Assembly (NCBI RefSeq): GCF_006385705.1 | Contig: NZ_VFRQ01000013.1 | Coordinates: 42,299 to 106,298 of the forward strand | Direction: 5' to 3' | DNA from: Pontibacter mangrovi | GTDB taxonomy: Bacteria > Bacteroidota > Bacteroidia > Cytophagales > Hymenobacteraceae | DNA: 64,000 bases | Notes under the pieces: generated by a model | The model's database searches: none | What the model saw: only the letters and a program-made list of their open reading frames with translations | What the model was told of the DNA's origin: nothing | Made by a program: the position numbers and the translations under genes | Part shown: positions 34,803 to 44,800 of the stretch, in pieces | Numbering within the stretch: the stretch's first letter is position 1 | Layout of the letters: every line of letters begins with the position of its first letter

Positions 34803-35765
34803 ATGATGAAAGCCGCCATACGCAGGACTTATGGTTCACCGCAACAGATTCAGATAGAGAATATAGCTACGCCAAGCCTAGGGAATGATGAAGTTTTGGT
34901 TCGGGTCCATGCCACAACCGTTAACAGAACGGACTGCGCGAACCTTACAGCGCAGCCATTTATTATGCGGTTTGTCCTCGGGTTCTTCAGGCCGAGGAAA
35001 GTTATTTTGGGAACTGACTTTGCCGGGGAAGTAGTGGCAACCGGAAAAGATGTCAATCTTTTTAACGTAAAAGACAGGGTTTTTGGCTTTACCGATACAG
35101 GATTAGCATCACAGGCTGAATACATGGCCCTAAAGCCAAAGGGAAATGTTTTAGCTATACCGGAGGGTATCGATTACAAATGCGCTGCCGCAAGTCTGGA
35201 AGGCGCGCATTACGCATATTCCTTCCTCCATAAAGTAACCATGCAGCCTCAGCAAAATGTTTTGGTGAATGGCGCTACCGGCGGAATCGGGTCCGCGCTC
35301 TTACAGTTTCTTAAGCAGTTTAAGGTTCATATAACGGCTACCTGCCGTACAAAAGATATAGCGTTGATCAAGTCCTTAGGTGCTGACAAAGTGTATGACT
35401 ACACAAAGGAAGACTTCACAAAGGGCAATGAAACATATGACTTCATTTTTGATACTGTAGGCAAAAGTACTTTTGGCAAATGCAAGCCCCTGCTAAAGAG
35501 AGGCGGCGTTTATATATCCTCAGAGCTAGGCCCTTACGCACAAAACGTGTTCCTGGCGATGTTTACTTCTGCTCGAAGCAGCAAGAGGGTGGTCTTCCCT
35601 ATACCTTATGGAGTTCAGAAAACGCTGCCCTACATCCACGATCTTCTGGAAAAGGGCACATTCCATCCGCTTATTGACCGGGAGTATGCACTGGATAACA
35701 TATCCGATGCCTACGAATATGTTATCTCTGGAGAGAAAACAGGAAATGTGATCATCAATGTGTAG
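34803..35765 (+). CDS. Zinc-independent MDR oxidoreductase (quinone-oxidoreductase-like)
   Basis: About 320 aa of the medium-chain dehydrogenase/reductase superfamily. I chose ATG 34803 (MMKAAIRRTYGS) rather than 34764, which overlaps the previous gene. Features: DEVLVRVHATTVNRTDCA, LGTDFAGEVVATG, and the NADPH-binding VNGATGGIGSALLQF. The GHE zinc-ligand motif is absent, placing it with quinone oxidoreductase-type enzymes that reduce alkenals or quinones with NADPH. It begins 23 bases after the serine hydrolase gene and ends in TAG. Confidence 0.87.
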   Translation: MMKAAIRRTYGSPQQIQIENIATPSLGNDEVLVRVHATTVNRTDCANLTAQPFIMRFVLGFFRPRKVILGTDFAGEVVATGKDVNLFNVKDRVFGFTDTGLASQAEYMALKPKGNVLAIPEGIDYKCAAASLEGAHYAYSFLHKVTMQPQQNVLVNGATGGIGSALLQFLKQFKVHITATCRTKDIALIKSLGADKVYDYTKEDFTKGNETYDFIFDTVGKSTFGKCKPLLKRGGVYISSELGPYAQNVFLAMFTSARSSKRVVFPIPYGVQKTLPYIHDLLEKGTFHPLIDREYALDNISDAYEYVISGEKTGNVIINV

Positions 35766-35822
35766 AAGCTGTTGAGGCATTCGGTCGGAATTCCTTTAAA
35801 CTTGTATCTAACCGTTAGCTCC

Positions 35823-37265
35823 ATGAAATTACTGCGACGAATAATCAAGATTGCCCTCATTTTCACCGGGTTGCTTCTTGTAAGCCTCCTTGCCATACTG
35901 GGAGTTGATGGGCTAAAAACAGGATATCTGAACATTATGGACAACGAGCTGGCGATGGATGACTCCTATCTTTTCACCCATGTGAATGTGGTGCCGATGA
36001 CAGAAGACACGGTTTTAAGGGACAAGGCGGTGTACATCAAGAACGGTATCATTCATGCGATTGCCGACAGCATGGAGGTTCAGGGTGTGGAAGTGATTGA
36101 CGGAAGGAATAAGTATTTACTGCCCGGGCTCATTGACATGCACGTTCACCTTTGGGATAAGTATGAACTAGGGCTTTATTTATCCAATGGCGTCACGGCT
36201 GTCCGAAACGTATGGGGTATGCCCATGCATTTGAGACTAAAAAAGGAAATCAACAACGACAAGATTTTGTCGCCCTTGCTTTACACCACCGGCCCCAAAC
36301 TTACCGGCCCGGAGTTTATCGGCGATGATAACCTGCAGCTGTTCAGCCCGCAAGAAGCCAGAGACAAGGTGCGTTCTTATAAAGCACGCGGGTACGATTT
36401 TATAAAAACATACTACGGTTTGCCTAAGGATATTTTTGATGCCGTGATAGTGCAGGCAAAGCTTTCCGGGATGGACATTGTCGCACACCCCTCCCAAAAA
36501 GTACCTTATGCCTATCATTTCAATCCGCAGATTGCCTCTATCGAGCATGCTGAGGACATCGTGCAGCAGCCGCTGCACTACGAGCTCGACTCGTTAAAGC
36601 TGGCACAGGTGGTGAAGGAATTTTCAGAGTCGCCACACACTTCCTTCTGCCCCACCTTAATGGCTTTCTACAACATATGTCGTATGCTTGCAGATGATAA
36701 CATACTGTCTTCGGAGCCGGTCCGGTTCATGAACCCGGCTATAAGGAAGTTGGATAGCAAAGCCCAATTTGACCGTTGGCGTGCAGCAAAGAAAGAAAAC
36801 CCCGCCGTTGTAGACCGAACAAAAAAGCAGCATGACTTTCACCTCTATGCCATAAAAAAACTGAACGATGCAGGCGTGAACATTATCTGTGGCACAGATG
36901 CCGGCATCGGCGTCACGGTTCCCGGCTTTTCGATCCATCAGGAGTTAAGCTTGTACAAAGAAGCCGGCCTTTCTAACTATGAAGCCCTGAAAACAGCCAC
37001 GGTAAACGCCTCAAAAACTCATCAGATCATGCACCATATGGGGACGATCGAAACCGGTAAGACAGCCAACCTACTCCTTGTAAACGATAATCCCTTGGTA
37101 GATCTTGCCATCCTAAGGAAGCCCCAGACGGTGTTTATAAAGGGCAGAAGGTTAGACAGGCCTGCCTTGGATACGTTTGAAGAAAAAGCAAATAACCGTA
37201 GCAACTTGATGGCTACGGTGGTGAGATACGTAGAGAACACGGTGTATGCAATAAGCAATAGATAA
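35823..37265 (+). CDS. Membrane-anchored amidohydrolase family protein
   Basis: About 480 aa from ATG 35823 (MKLLRRIIKIALIFTGLLL), the start of a signal or anchor helix. Metal-dependent amidohydrolase with HVH at residues 107-109 (LIDMHVHLWD), later His positions (IVAHPSQK, IEHAED) and the Asp motif CGTDAG. The composite beta-sandwich is seen at both ends (VVPMTEDTVLRDKAVYIKNG and TANLLLVNDNP). Imidazolonepropionase-like or prolidase-like members of this group hydrolyse cyclic amides or dipeptides; the substrate here is unknown. It follows the MDR gene on the same strand by 57 bases. Confidence 0.87.
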   Translation: MKLLRRIIKIALIFTGLLLVSLLAILGVDGLKTGYLNIMDNELAMDDSYLFTHVNVVPMTEDTVLRDKAVYIKNGIIHAIADSMEVQGVEVIDGRNKYLLPGLIDMHVHLWDKYELGLYLSNGVTAVRNVWGMPMHLRLKKEINNDKILSPLLYTTGPKLTGPEFIGDDNLQLFSPQEARDKVRSYKARGYDFIKTYYGLPKDIFDAVIVQAKLSGMDIVAHPSQKVPYAYHFNPQIASIEHAEDIVQQPLHYELDSLKLAQVVKEFSESPHTSFCPTLMAFYNICRMLADDNILSSEPVRFMNPAIRKLDSKAQFDRWRAAKKENPAVVDRTKKQHDFHLYAIKKLNDAGVNIICGTDAGIGVTVPGFSIHQELSLYKEAGLSNYEALKTATVNASKTHQIMHHMGTIETGKTANLLLVNDNPLVDLAILRKPQTVFIKGRRLDRPALDTFEEKANNRSNLMATVVRYVENTVYAISNR

Positions 37266-37593
37266 AAAAATATTGAGAAGATTGCGAATCAAGCAATAAA
37301 ACAAATAACTGGAATTGCAATATTTTATCGGAGGTATTTTCTGGCAGCCATGCTTGCTGTATTGCCAACTGCTTGAAAGTGCAAAGCAGTGTCTAGCACT
37401 GAAAGTAGTGCATAGCATGAAACGGCCGTGGCTGTTGCACAACTCATTCTCACTATTGCTATCTCTTATTCTTTGCACCAGAAAAAATACTCCCGCTATG
37501 GCCTTATTAGTTGCAGTTGAATGTGAGCATAAACAAAGAGCCTGAAAAAGCATAGATGTGTTCCCTTTCCAGTGCCATAGCCATGCTGACTAG
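37266..37593. other. Intergenic region, no gene
   Basis: AT-rich start, then filler between the amidohydrolase gene and the IS66 remnant. No frame or structure of note. Confidence 0.3.
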
Positions 37594-37773
37594 CTGGGAA
37601 GCTGGATCTTCCAGGAGATCAAGAGCACTTTGCTCAAGAGCCAGATCGGCAAGGCCATGGCCTACGCCTACGCCCGCTGGGACGCCCTCTCGGCCTACCT
37701 TTACGACGGCAGCCTCTGCATCGACAACAACGTGGTGGAGAACGCCATCCGCCCGTGTCTTGTACAGAAATAG
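37594..37773 (+). pseudogene. IS66 family transposase, C-terminal fragment
   Basis: In the frame starting after TAG 37591-37593 the sequence reads IGKAMAYAYARWDALSAYLYDG then CIDNNVVENAIRP, a classic segment near the C-terminus of IS66 TnpC transposases. Only about 60 residues remain and the frame stops at TAG 37771-37773. The N-terminal bulk and the accessory genes are gone. Dead remnant. Confidence 0.85.
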
Positions 37774-37794
37774 TTTTACATTACAAGCAACAGG

Positions 37795-39092
37795 ATGAAA
37801 GAAAAAAAGGCGCCCTCTCCGGGTAAAGTGCAGAAAAGCGGCCGCTCCTACGACGCGTAGGTGAAGCGTAAAATTGTTAAGGAAGTAAATTCCGGCTTGC
37901 TCAGCCACAGTGCGGCGGCAAAAAAATATGGCCTGAACCGGAAAACGATTGATGCCTGGGTAACCGAGCTGTGTTACCTTAACTTGCAGCCCCTACAAAT
38001 AGCGAAAGAAGTCAGGGCCAACGGCAAACAAGGGGCCAGCACCAAAATGCTGGCCAAACAGGCACAGACCTGACCCGGGAACTGGAAAAAGCAAAGCTCA
38101 AGATCTCCTCCCTGGAGACGTTGATTGAGGTAAGTGAGGAGGAGTTAAAGATCAAGATCCGAAAAAAGCCTGGTACCAAACAGTCAAGAGGATGAGGCAG
38201 CAGTCCCGGCAGAGTCTGTGCACTGTTTGGTTTAACCCGCCTGGGCCTTCTATGAAGCGGCAGAACAGGAGCGCGCGACCTCCATTGCTCACATGATCGT
38301 GCTCAGCTTAGTCAGCGAAGCGAGGGGCAGCATGCCCCTGCTGGGGGGCAGGAAGCTGCTACACCTGCTCTCACCTGCTTTCCAGGCGCATGGCATCAAG
38401 ATGGGCAGGGACCAGCTTTTTGACCTGCTGCGTTTTCACGGGCTGTTGATAAGGAGGAGAAAGTGCCTGCAGCGCACCACCGACTCCAACCACTGGTTCA
38501 GGCGCTACCCCAACCTGATCAAAGGCTTGCTGATCACAGGACCCGAGCAGCTGGGGGGGGGCGGATATCACCTATATCCGTACCATACCGGGCTTCAGTT
38601 ATCTGAGCCTGATCACCGACGCCTACTCCCGCAAAATCGTGGGCTTCGCCCTGCATCCCACCCTGGAGGCAGATGGCTGTGTGGCCGCCCTCAGGATGGC
38701 ACTGGCCTTAAGAAGGAAAGAGATGCCCTTCGACCTGATCCACCACTCTGACAGGGGCGTGCTTACTGCTGCACAGAATATACGGACCTGCTACGGGAGG
38801 AGGGGGTTTCCATCAGCATGACCCAGCGCGGCAGCCCCTATGACCATGCCCTGGCCGAGCGGGTAAACGGCATCATCAAGAACGAGTTCTGCCCCGACAA
38901 GCGCTACCGTACCAGGAGGCCAAAAAGCACATTACCCAAAGCGTAGCCACCTGTAAGCAGCAGCGGCCGCATGTAAGCATTGAGTCTATGACGCCCGACC
39001 AGGCCCATCAGTGGCAGGGCGCGATCCAGAAAAGGTGGAAGCATTACAGAAGAAGCAGAAAGGCCGTAGCAGTCGAAGAGCCGGCCCAGTAA
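37795..39092 (+). pseudogene. Decayed IS3 family (IS150-like) element, OrfA and OrfB
   Basis: The OrfA region starts ATG 37795 and is cut by TAG 37858-37860 (YDA*VKRKIVKEVNSGLLSHSAAAKKYG), then shifts frame near 38065-38075 into a coiled-coil part (LTRELEKAKLKISSLETLIE). OrfB is recognisable from about 38215: TAA at 38233-38235; ATSIAHMIVLSLVSEAR and KMGRDQLFDLL; a 9-G run at 38553-38561 that breaks the frame in what should be the first DDE Asp region (ADITYIRT); [23 protein letters not shown] with another shift near 38761-38775; ALAERVNGIIKNEF (the Glu); another shift near 38910; and an end at TAA 39090-39092. Multiple lesions, so inactive. Confidence 0.88.
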
Positions 39093-39142
39093 GGCTGTGG
39101 AAATATGGAAAACTCCCACGAGTTTACCACATTCCCACAGCC
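39093..39142 (+). repeat. 50-base near-perfect hairpin at the end of the IS3 remnant
   Basis: GGCTGTGGAAATATGG pairs with CCACATTCCCACAGCC (14 of 16 positions), and inside it AAACTC pairs with GAGTTT around a CCAC loop. It begins immediately after the OrfB stop. I believe such a hairpin follows OrfB in related Bacteroidota IS3 elements, so it is probably part of the element rather than host DNA. Confidence 0.6.
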
Positions 39143-40024
39143 GCGATAGTGGTAGTAGTTATGATTGATTTTTTTGATATCCTTGCAGGACAAGTCGCCT
39201 TTAAAGTTTATTCAGGACTAACAGCAAAAGACTGTAAAGCACAAACAGGGCTAACACTCAAATCTGTCAGGTTTTTTCTGTACGAGACACAGGTGGATCA
39301 GCCTCCTTCAGGCTGCTGTCTCCTTAGGAATATACCACAAATAACACCTAATAAATACCATTTTATAAAATTGTATTTAACAACTTCATAATTGTTATAT
39401 ACAAGAATACCACATTTTATACAAGTACCCATTCCTGCATCTTCGTGTTAGAATCAAGCTGTACCCGATGCTAATATACAGCTTTCAAACATCATACTTC
39501 CGTTCTATAGGCTGTTTCCCTGGCAAGCAAAGGGAAGCAGCCTATAGTCAGCAGACAAATGAAGTTTGCCGAAAGTGAAGTGACGCTACGAATGATTTTC
39601 ATGAAAAAGAATACGCATACTTCTTCCTGGCTGCCATATCTTTTCCGGGTATATCTCCCATTTTGCATTCAATTGTGCCCTTCCCTGGCTCAGCCAGTTG
39701 GCCTTTGCTGTCCTACATGCTTCTTTCCCAGCAAACACACCACTGCCTATGAAAACACAAAGCAACAGATCTTAACCTTACTTACAACCGACCTAGGCCC
39801 AAAGCCCCCGCTCCTTTGCCCGATACCAAAGCACCAAAGCAACAGCTGCCCACGGTTAAACAGGTTATGGATGCTCCTCATTGCACCTGTTGGGTAAATA
39901 TCCTGCACTTCCCCTACCGCCCCTAACAATAGTCGTACTGACTTTCACCCTATCAACCTTATCTCCTGTTTGCCTCTAGTCAGGCATTCAGAAGATCTAT
40001 TTCGCTAACCTTAAAACTAATCTA
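39143..40024. other. Gene-free region between the IS3 remnant and the TlpA/SusCD locus
   Basis: Nearly 900 bases. Apart from the hairpin at 39505-39547 it holds only unconvincing frames; one at 39559-39897 starts MKFAESE but is Pro/Cys/Leu-rich without family resemblance. The stretch 39340-39440 is very AT-rich. Confidence 0.35.
39505..39547. repeat. 17-bp-stem hairpin
   Basis: CTATAGGCTGTTTCCCT (39505-39521) pairs with AGGGAAGCAGCCTATAG (39531-39547) with one T.G wobble and a 9-base loop. No T-tract follows on either strand, so it is not an obvious terminator. Confidence 0.65.
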
Positions 40025-40414
40025 ATGGAAACACCTACTTCATCGCCCACGCGTTCGCTTCCGGAACCGATATCCGGGCTCAGGGCATTCCGCCAGGCTT
40101 ATACCAAGGAAGAGGCCCAGCAAGAACTCTGCCGCTGGTTTGTCTGCTCGCTGCAGCAAAACTACGATGGTCTCTCCTCTGACCGTACCATTAACTTGAT
40201 TACCTTCTATGAAAACCTTAAAGAACTTATTTCGGCTGTATATCAATTTCATGACCTACGCGGAAAAGGAGCGCAGGAAGCGCTAAGGCAGCAAGCATCG
40301 ACAATGCTTCATCCCGATTCAGCAGCTCACGCAGGCGCTATCTCCCAGGCCCTGGATACGCTCCACCATCGCATGCCCCAGTCTTGGACTTTGCTAATCA
40401 GCCCCCCGGAATAA
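40025..40414 (+). CDS. Hypothetical protein upstream of TlpA/SusCD
   Basis: 129 aa, not recognised. No signal peptide or membrane helix; mostly helical (AYTKEEAQQELCRWFVCSLQQNY, TFYENLKELISAVYQFHDLRGK). It lies 69 bases before the TlpA-like gene on the same strand and may belong to its operon. Codon usage looks ordinary for the window and the frame is clean, which is the main support for it being real. Function not inferred. Confidence 0.55.
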   Translation: METPTSSPTRSLPEPISGLRAFRQAYTKEEAQQELCRWFVCSLQQNYDGLSSDRTINLITFYENLKELISAVYQFHDLRGKGAQEALRQQASTMLHPDSAAHAGAISQALDTLHHRMPQSWTLLISPPE

Positions 40415-40483
40415 GGCCAGTAAATGTGGCTTTCACGCCTTTTAACTTGCCCCTAACACCGGGTAAATTAATGTTTAATCCTA

Positions 40484-41851
40484 ATGCATACCATAATGAG
40501 ACCATTTATATGGCTTCACAGCCTCTTAATGCCTTTACTTTTCCTCCTGCTCGTCCTGCTGCTGCAGCTTTTGCCCGGCTTTCTGGTTGCTACTACCCGC
40601 GCACAGGCACAGGCAAAGGTACCAGAACCGGTGCAGGCCTTACATATCGGGGATACGGTACCGGATGTAGTACTGGGGCAGGTGCTGCATGCCACTTCTC
40701 CCGCCGCCCGCTTGTCTGACTTTAAGGGCAAACTCCTGCTCCTGGACTTTTATGCTACCTGGTGCGGCACCTGTCTGGGTAGCATGCCCAAGCTGCAGGA
40801 ACTGCAGGCTGCCTTCGGCGAAGAGCTGCAGGTCCTGCTGGTCAGCTCTCCCCGCAATAAGGACAACGCCCAAAAAGTGCAGGCCTTTTACAAGCGCTGG
40901 ATGAAACCCGGCGACCCTTACCTGCTCCCCAGTGTGGTGGGCGACACCACCCTGGTTCAATTTTTCCCCCACCGCCTGGTGCCCCACTTTGCCTGGATCA
41001 GTCCAGACGGCCGGGTCGGGGCCATTACTTCCCACAAGGAAGTCACCGCCGAGAACATCCGCCTTGCCCTGAAAGGCACCATGCCCGCCCATCTGAAAAA
41101 GGACGTGGACCTGCAGCGCCCGCTCTTCTCCAGTCCCGAGCTGCCCACCGATCAACTACGGCATTATTCCATCCTGCTGCAGGGCCGCATTGAGGGCCTG
41201 TCCAGCGGGGGACGCCTGCGCCCGGAGGAGGACCGCATCACCGGGCGTGTAGCCATCAACAAGCCCCTCTTGGACCTGTATGAGATGGTGGCCCTGCAGC
41301 GCCTGCCTGACTACAACCGCACGCGCCTGGTTCTGGAAGTGCGGGACCGGGGCTCCCTGCTGCCCGAAGCTTCCGCCCTCTCTTCAGATGAATGGAAGCG
41401 CCGTCACTTGTATAGTTACGACCAGGCAGGTCCTCCCGTTCCCCCTTCCGAGTTCTATGAGCGCATGCTCGCAGAGCTGAACCACTTTTCTCCCTTTACC
41501 GGCAGCATTGAAAAGCGCCGCATGACCTGCCTGGTGCTTCGTCTCACCGGGCGCCCCAACAAGCTGCAGAGCCAGGGTGGCAAAACCGAAAGCACCCTCT
41601 CCCGGCCGGGTACCAAGCGGCTGCGCCACAAACCGCTGCTCGTCCTGGTCAAGCACTTGCTTAGCCAGCCGGCCATTCCCTACCCGGTGCTCGACGAGAC
41701 CGGCTACGACGGACCGGTGGACCTGGACATCAATGCAGCGCTCGATGACTTGCCTGCCCTGCGACGCGAGCTGCGCCGTTACCGGCTGGAGCTGGTAGCG
41801 GCCGAGCGCGAGATAGAGGTGCTCGTGATACGTGACAAACCCGGCAATTGA
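40484..41851 (+). CDS. TlpA-like thioredoxin-domain protein with C-terminal extension
   Basis: 455 aa (start 40484, or Met5 at 40496). A hydrophobic signal or anchor at about 8-35 is followed by a TlpA/AhpC-TSA thioredoxin fold with active site WCGTC (Cys94, Cys97; GKLLLLDFYATWCGTCLGSMPKL) and the cis-Pro region RLVPHFAWISPDG. The last 230 residues form a separate uncharacterised domain. Exported TlpA proteins reduce disulfides or handle cytochrome c in the periplasm. Here it precedes SusC/SusD by 37 bases, a pairing seen repeatedly in Sphingobacteria/Cytophagia, so it may act on that uptake system or its cargo. Confidence 0.83.
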   Translation: MHTIMRPFIWLHSLLMPLLFLLLVLLLQLLPGFLVATTRAQAQAKVPEPVQALHIGDTVPDVVLGQVLHATSPAARLSDFKGKLLLLDFYATWCGTCLGSMPKLQELQAAFGEELQVLLVSSPRNKDNAQKVQAFYKRWMKPGDPYLLPSVVGDTTLVQFFPHRLVPHFAWISPDGRVGAITSHKEVTAENIRLALKGTMPAHLKKDVDLQRPLFSSPELPTDQLRHYSILLQGRIEGLSSGGRLRPEEDRITGRVAINKPLLDLYEMVALQRLPDYNRTRLVLEVRDRGSLLPEASALSSDEWKRRHLYSYDQAGPPVPPSEFYERMLAELNHFSPFTGSIEKRRMTCLVLRLTGRPNKLQSQGGKTESTLSRPGTKRLRHKPLLVLVKHLLSQPAIPYPVLDETGYDGPVDLDINAALDDLPALRRELRRYRLELVAAEREIEVLVIRDKPGN

Positions 41852-41888
41852 ACCTGAAACCTATCCTTTTACCAATCAACTATAAATC

Positions 41889-44800
41889 ATGAAAAAGCTT
41901 TTACTTTTCCTCACCCTCTTCTGTCTGGCCTGGCCGGCAGCAGCCCAGCATACGGTACGCGGCACCGTGGTATCCGTCACCGACAACACGCCCCTACCGG
42001 GTGCAACCGTGCGGGTAAAAGACACAGCCATGGCCGTGCGCACCGACGAAGAGGGCGCTTTTGAACTGCCCGTGCCGGAAGGGGCGATGCTTGTCGTGTC
42101 CTACCTGGGCTTCATGCCGCAGGAGGTGCCCCTGCAGCTCCCCCTCAACCGACCACTCCGCATTGCGCTGGCAGAAGACAGCCAGCACCTGCAGGAAGTG
42201 GAGATTTCAACCGGCTATCAACGCCTCCCCCGCGAACGGGCCACCGGCTCCTTTAGCTACGTGGATGCGCAAACCCTGCAGGAGCAGGCTGGGACAGACG
42301 TGCTCAGCCGCCTGGAGGCTGTGGCCAGTGGCGTTACAGTAGACCAAAGCACCGGGCTGACAGGCCGCCTCATGATCCGGGGCCTCAGCACCATTCAGGG
42401 TCCCCGCGAACCGCTGATCGTGGTAGACAACTTCCCCTACGAAGGCGACATTGCCAACATCAACCCCAATGACGTAGAAAGCATCACCATTTTGAAAGAC
42501 GCCGCCGCAGCCTCCATCTGGGGGACCCGGGCCGGCAACGGAGTCGTGGTGATCACCACCAAAAAAGGCAGGTACAACCAGCCTCTCTCGGCCGATCTGA
42601 CAGCCAACCTCACCCTAACCGGGAAGCCCAACCTGGACTACTTACAGTTCATGGCAGCTTCTGATTTTATTGACGTGGAACTGTTTCTATACGAGAAGGG
42701 CTACTATGCCAGTAAGCTGCGCCCTACAAGCCGTACGGTCGTTTCGCCTGTGGTGGAGCTGCTGGACCGAAGGGACAAGGGGCAGCTGACTGCCGCGGAG
42801 GCCGAAGCACAATTAAATGCCCTGCGCCAGGTGGATATACGGGACGAATATGCCCGCCGATTTTACCAGCGTGGCACCCGCCAGCAGTATGCCCTCCAAC
42901 TGAAAAGCGGCTCTGAAGTGCTGGCCTGGAACCTATCGGCCGGATACGACCGCAACCTCGACCCATTGGCTGCGGGCTACAACCGCCTGAACCTGCGCCT
43001 GCACAACAGCCTGCGCCCCACCCGCCAACTCACCCTCACCACTTCCGCCCTTTATACCGAAAGCAGGAGTACCGGCGGGCGGCCCAGCTTTGGCACTACG
43101 GGTAAAAGTGGCAAGTATGTGCTGCCCTATACCCGTCTGGCTGATGCAGCAGGAAACCCCCTGTCCGTCGTGAACGACTACCGGCAGGCTTATCTGGATA
43201 CGGTGGGCGGCGGCAAGCTACTGGACTGGAACTATTACCCCCTGACCGATGACAGGCATACCAAGCGCAGCAGCGGGGTGCAGGACCTGACAGCTAACCT
43301 GGGGCTCACCTATGCGCTGCCCCAGGGGCTGAGCGCCGACCTGCGCTATCAGTACGAGCGGCAGCAGACAAACGGCGAGCTGCTGTACGGGAAGGATAGT
43401 TACTTTGCGCGTAACCTGATCAACACCTTTTCCCAGCTGGACCCGTCCACCGGTAGCCTCACCCGCCCGATTCCGACGGGCGGGATACAGGACTTTGCCA
43501 GTATCCTGCTAACCTCTCACAATGTCCGCGGCCAGCTCAACTTCGATAAGGCCTGGGGGGGGCATAGCCTGACAGCCATGGCCGGCGGGGAACTGCGCCA
43601 TGCCCGGAACACAGACTTCCGGCAGCGCCGCTTTGGCTTTGACCCGGACATTCTCACATTCGGGCAAGTGGACCTTACCACACCTTACCCGAACCTGATC
43701 ACGAACCGGGCGGCCTATATTCCGGACAACAGTGGTGTCAGCGAAGGCCTTTCCCGCTTTGCCTCCCACTATGCCAACGCCGCGTACACCTATCGCCAGC
43801 GCTACACCCTCTCGGCGAGTGCACGGCGGGACGCCTCCAACCTCTTTGGCCTGCGCACCAACGACCTGTGGAATCCGTTGTGGTCCGTGGGCCTGAGCTG
43901 GGAGCTGTCCGGGGAAAACTTTTACACGCTGGCCTTCCTCCCCTATCTGAAGCTGCGCTCGACCTATGGTTACAGCGGCAACACCAATCCCGCCATGACG
44001 GCGGTCACCACGATGGATTATGTGTTCACGTCGCCCTATACGCAAAGCCCTTATGCCCGCTTTTCCACCTATGCCAATTCCGAACTGCGCTGGGAGACGG
44101 TGGGCATGTGGAACCTGGGCCTCGACTTTGCCTCCAAGGGCGATCGCCTTCGTGGTAGCCTGGAGTATTACCAGAAGCGGGGCCATGACCTGTTTGGCAC
44201 TGCCCCGATGGACTATACGGCAGGCGTGGGCGAGCAGGTGATTAAGAACGTGGCCGCCATGCGCGGGCGCGGCCTGGACCTGGTGCTTCGCACCCGCAAC
44301 CTGGCAGGTGCCTTCAGTTGGACAACAGACCTTAACGCGAGTCATTACCGGGACGAGATAAGCGATTATTTCCTCTCCTCCCGCCAGGGAAGTCGCTTTG
44401 TTACATCAAACCTGCGGGTGTCCGGGATAACTGGCAAGCCTGTCTACGCCGTGTACTCCTACCGCTGGGCGGGACTGGATCCGGCTACGGGGGATCCCAG
44501 AGGCTATGTGGACGGGGAGCCAAGTTCCGACTACACGGCCCTCACAGGCCCCGAAACCCAGGTAGAAGACCTGGCCTACCATGGCTCGGCCCTCCCCACC
44601 TTTTTCGGCTCATTGGGCAATACTTTTTCCTGGAAAGGCTTCTCGCTCACAGCCCGCCTCTCCTGGAAACTGGGATACTACTTCCGGGCCACTTCCCTAA
44701 ACTATAGTACGTTGTTTTCCAACTGGGGAGGACATGCAGACTTTGCCAAACGCTGGCAGCAGCCGGGTGACGAGGCCCACACGCAGGTGCCCTCGCTTGT

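Noticed and set aside
39559..39897. 112-codon plus-strand frame upstream of the TlpA/SusCD locus
   Set aside because: Cys/Pro/Leu-rich, no recognisable domain, no leader; probably non-coding.
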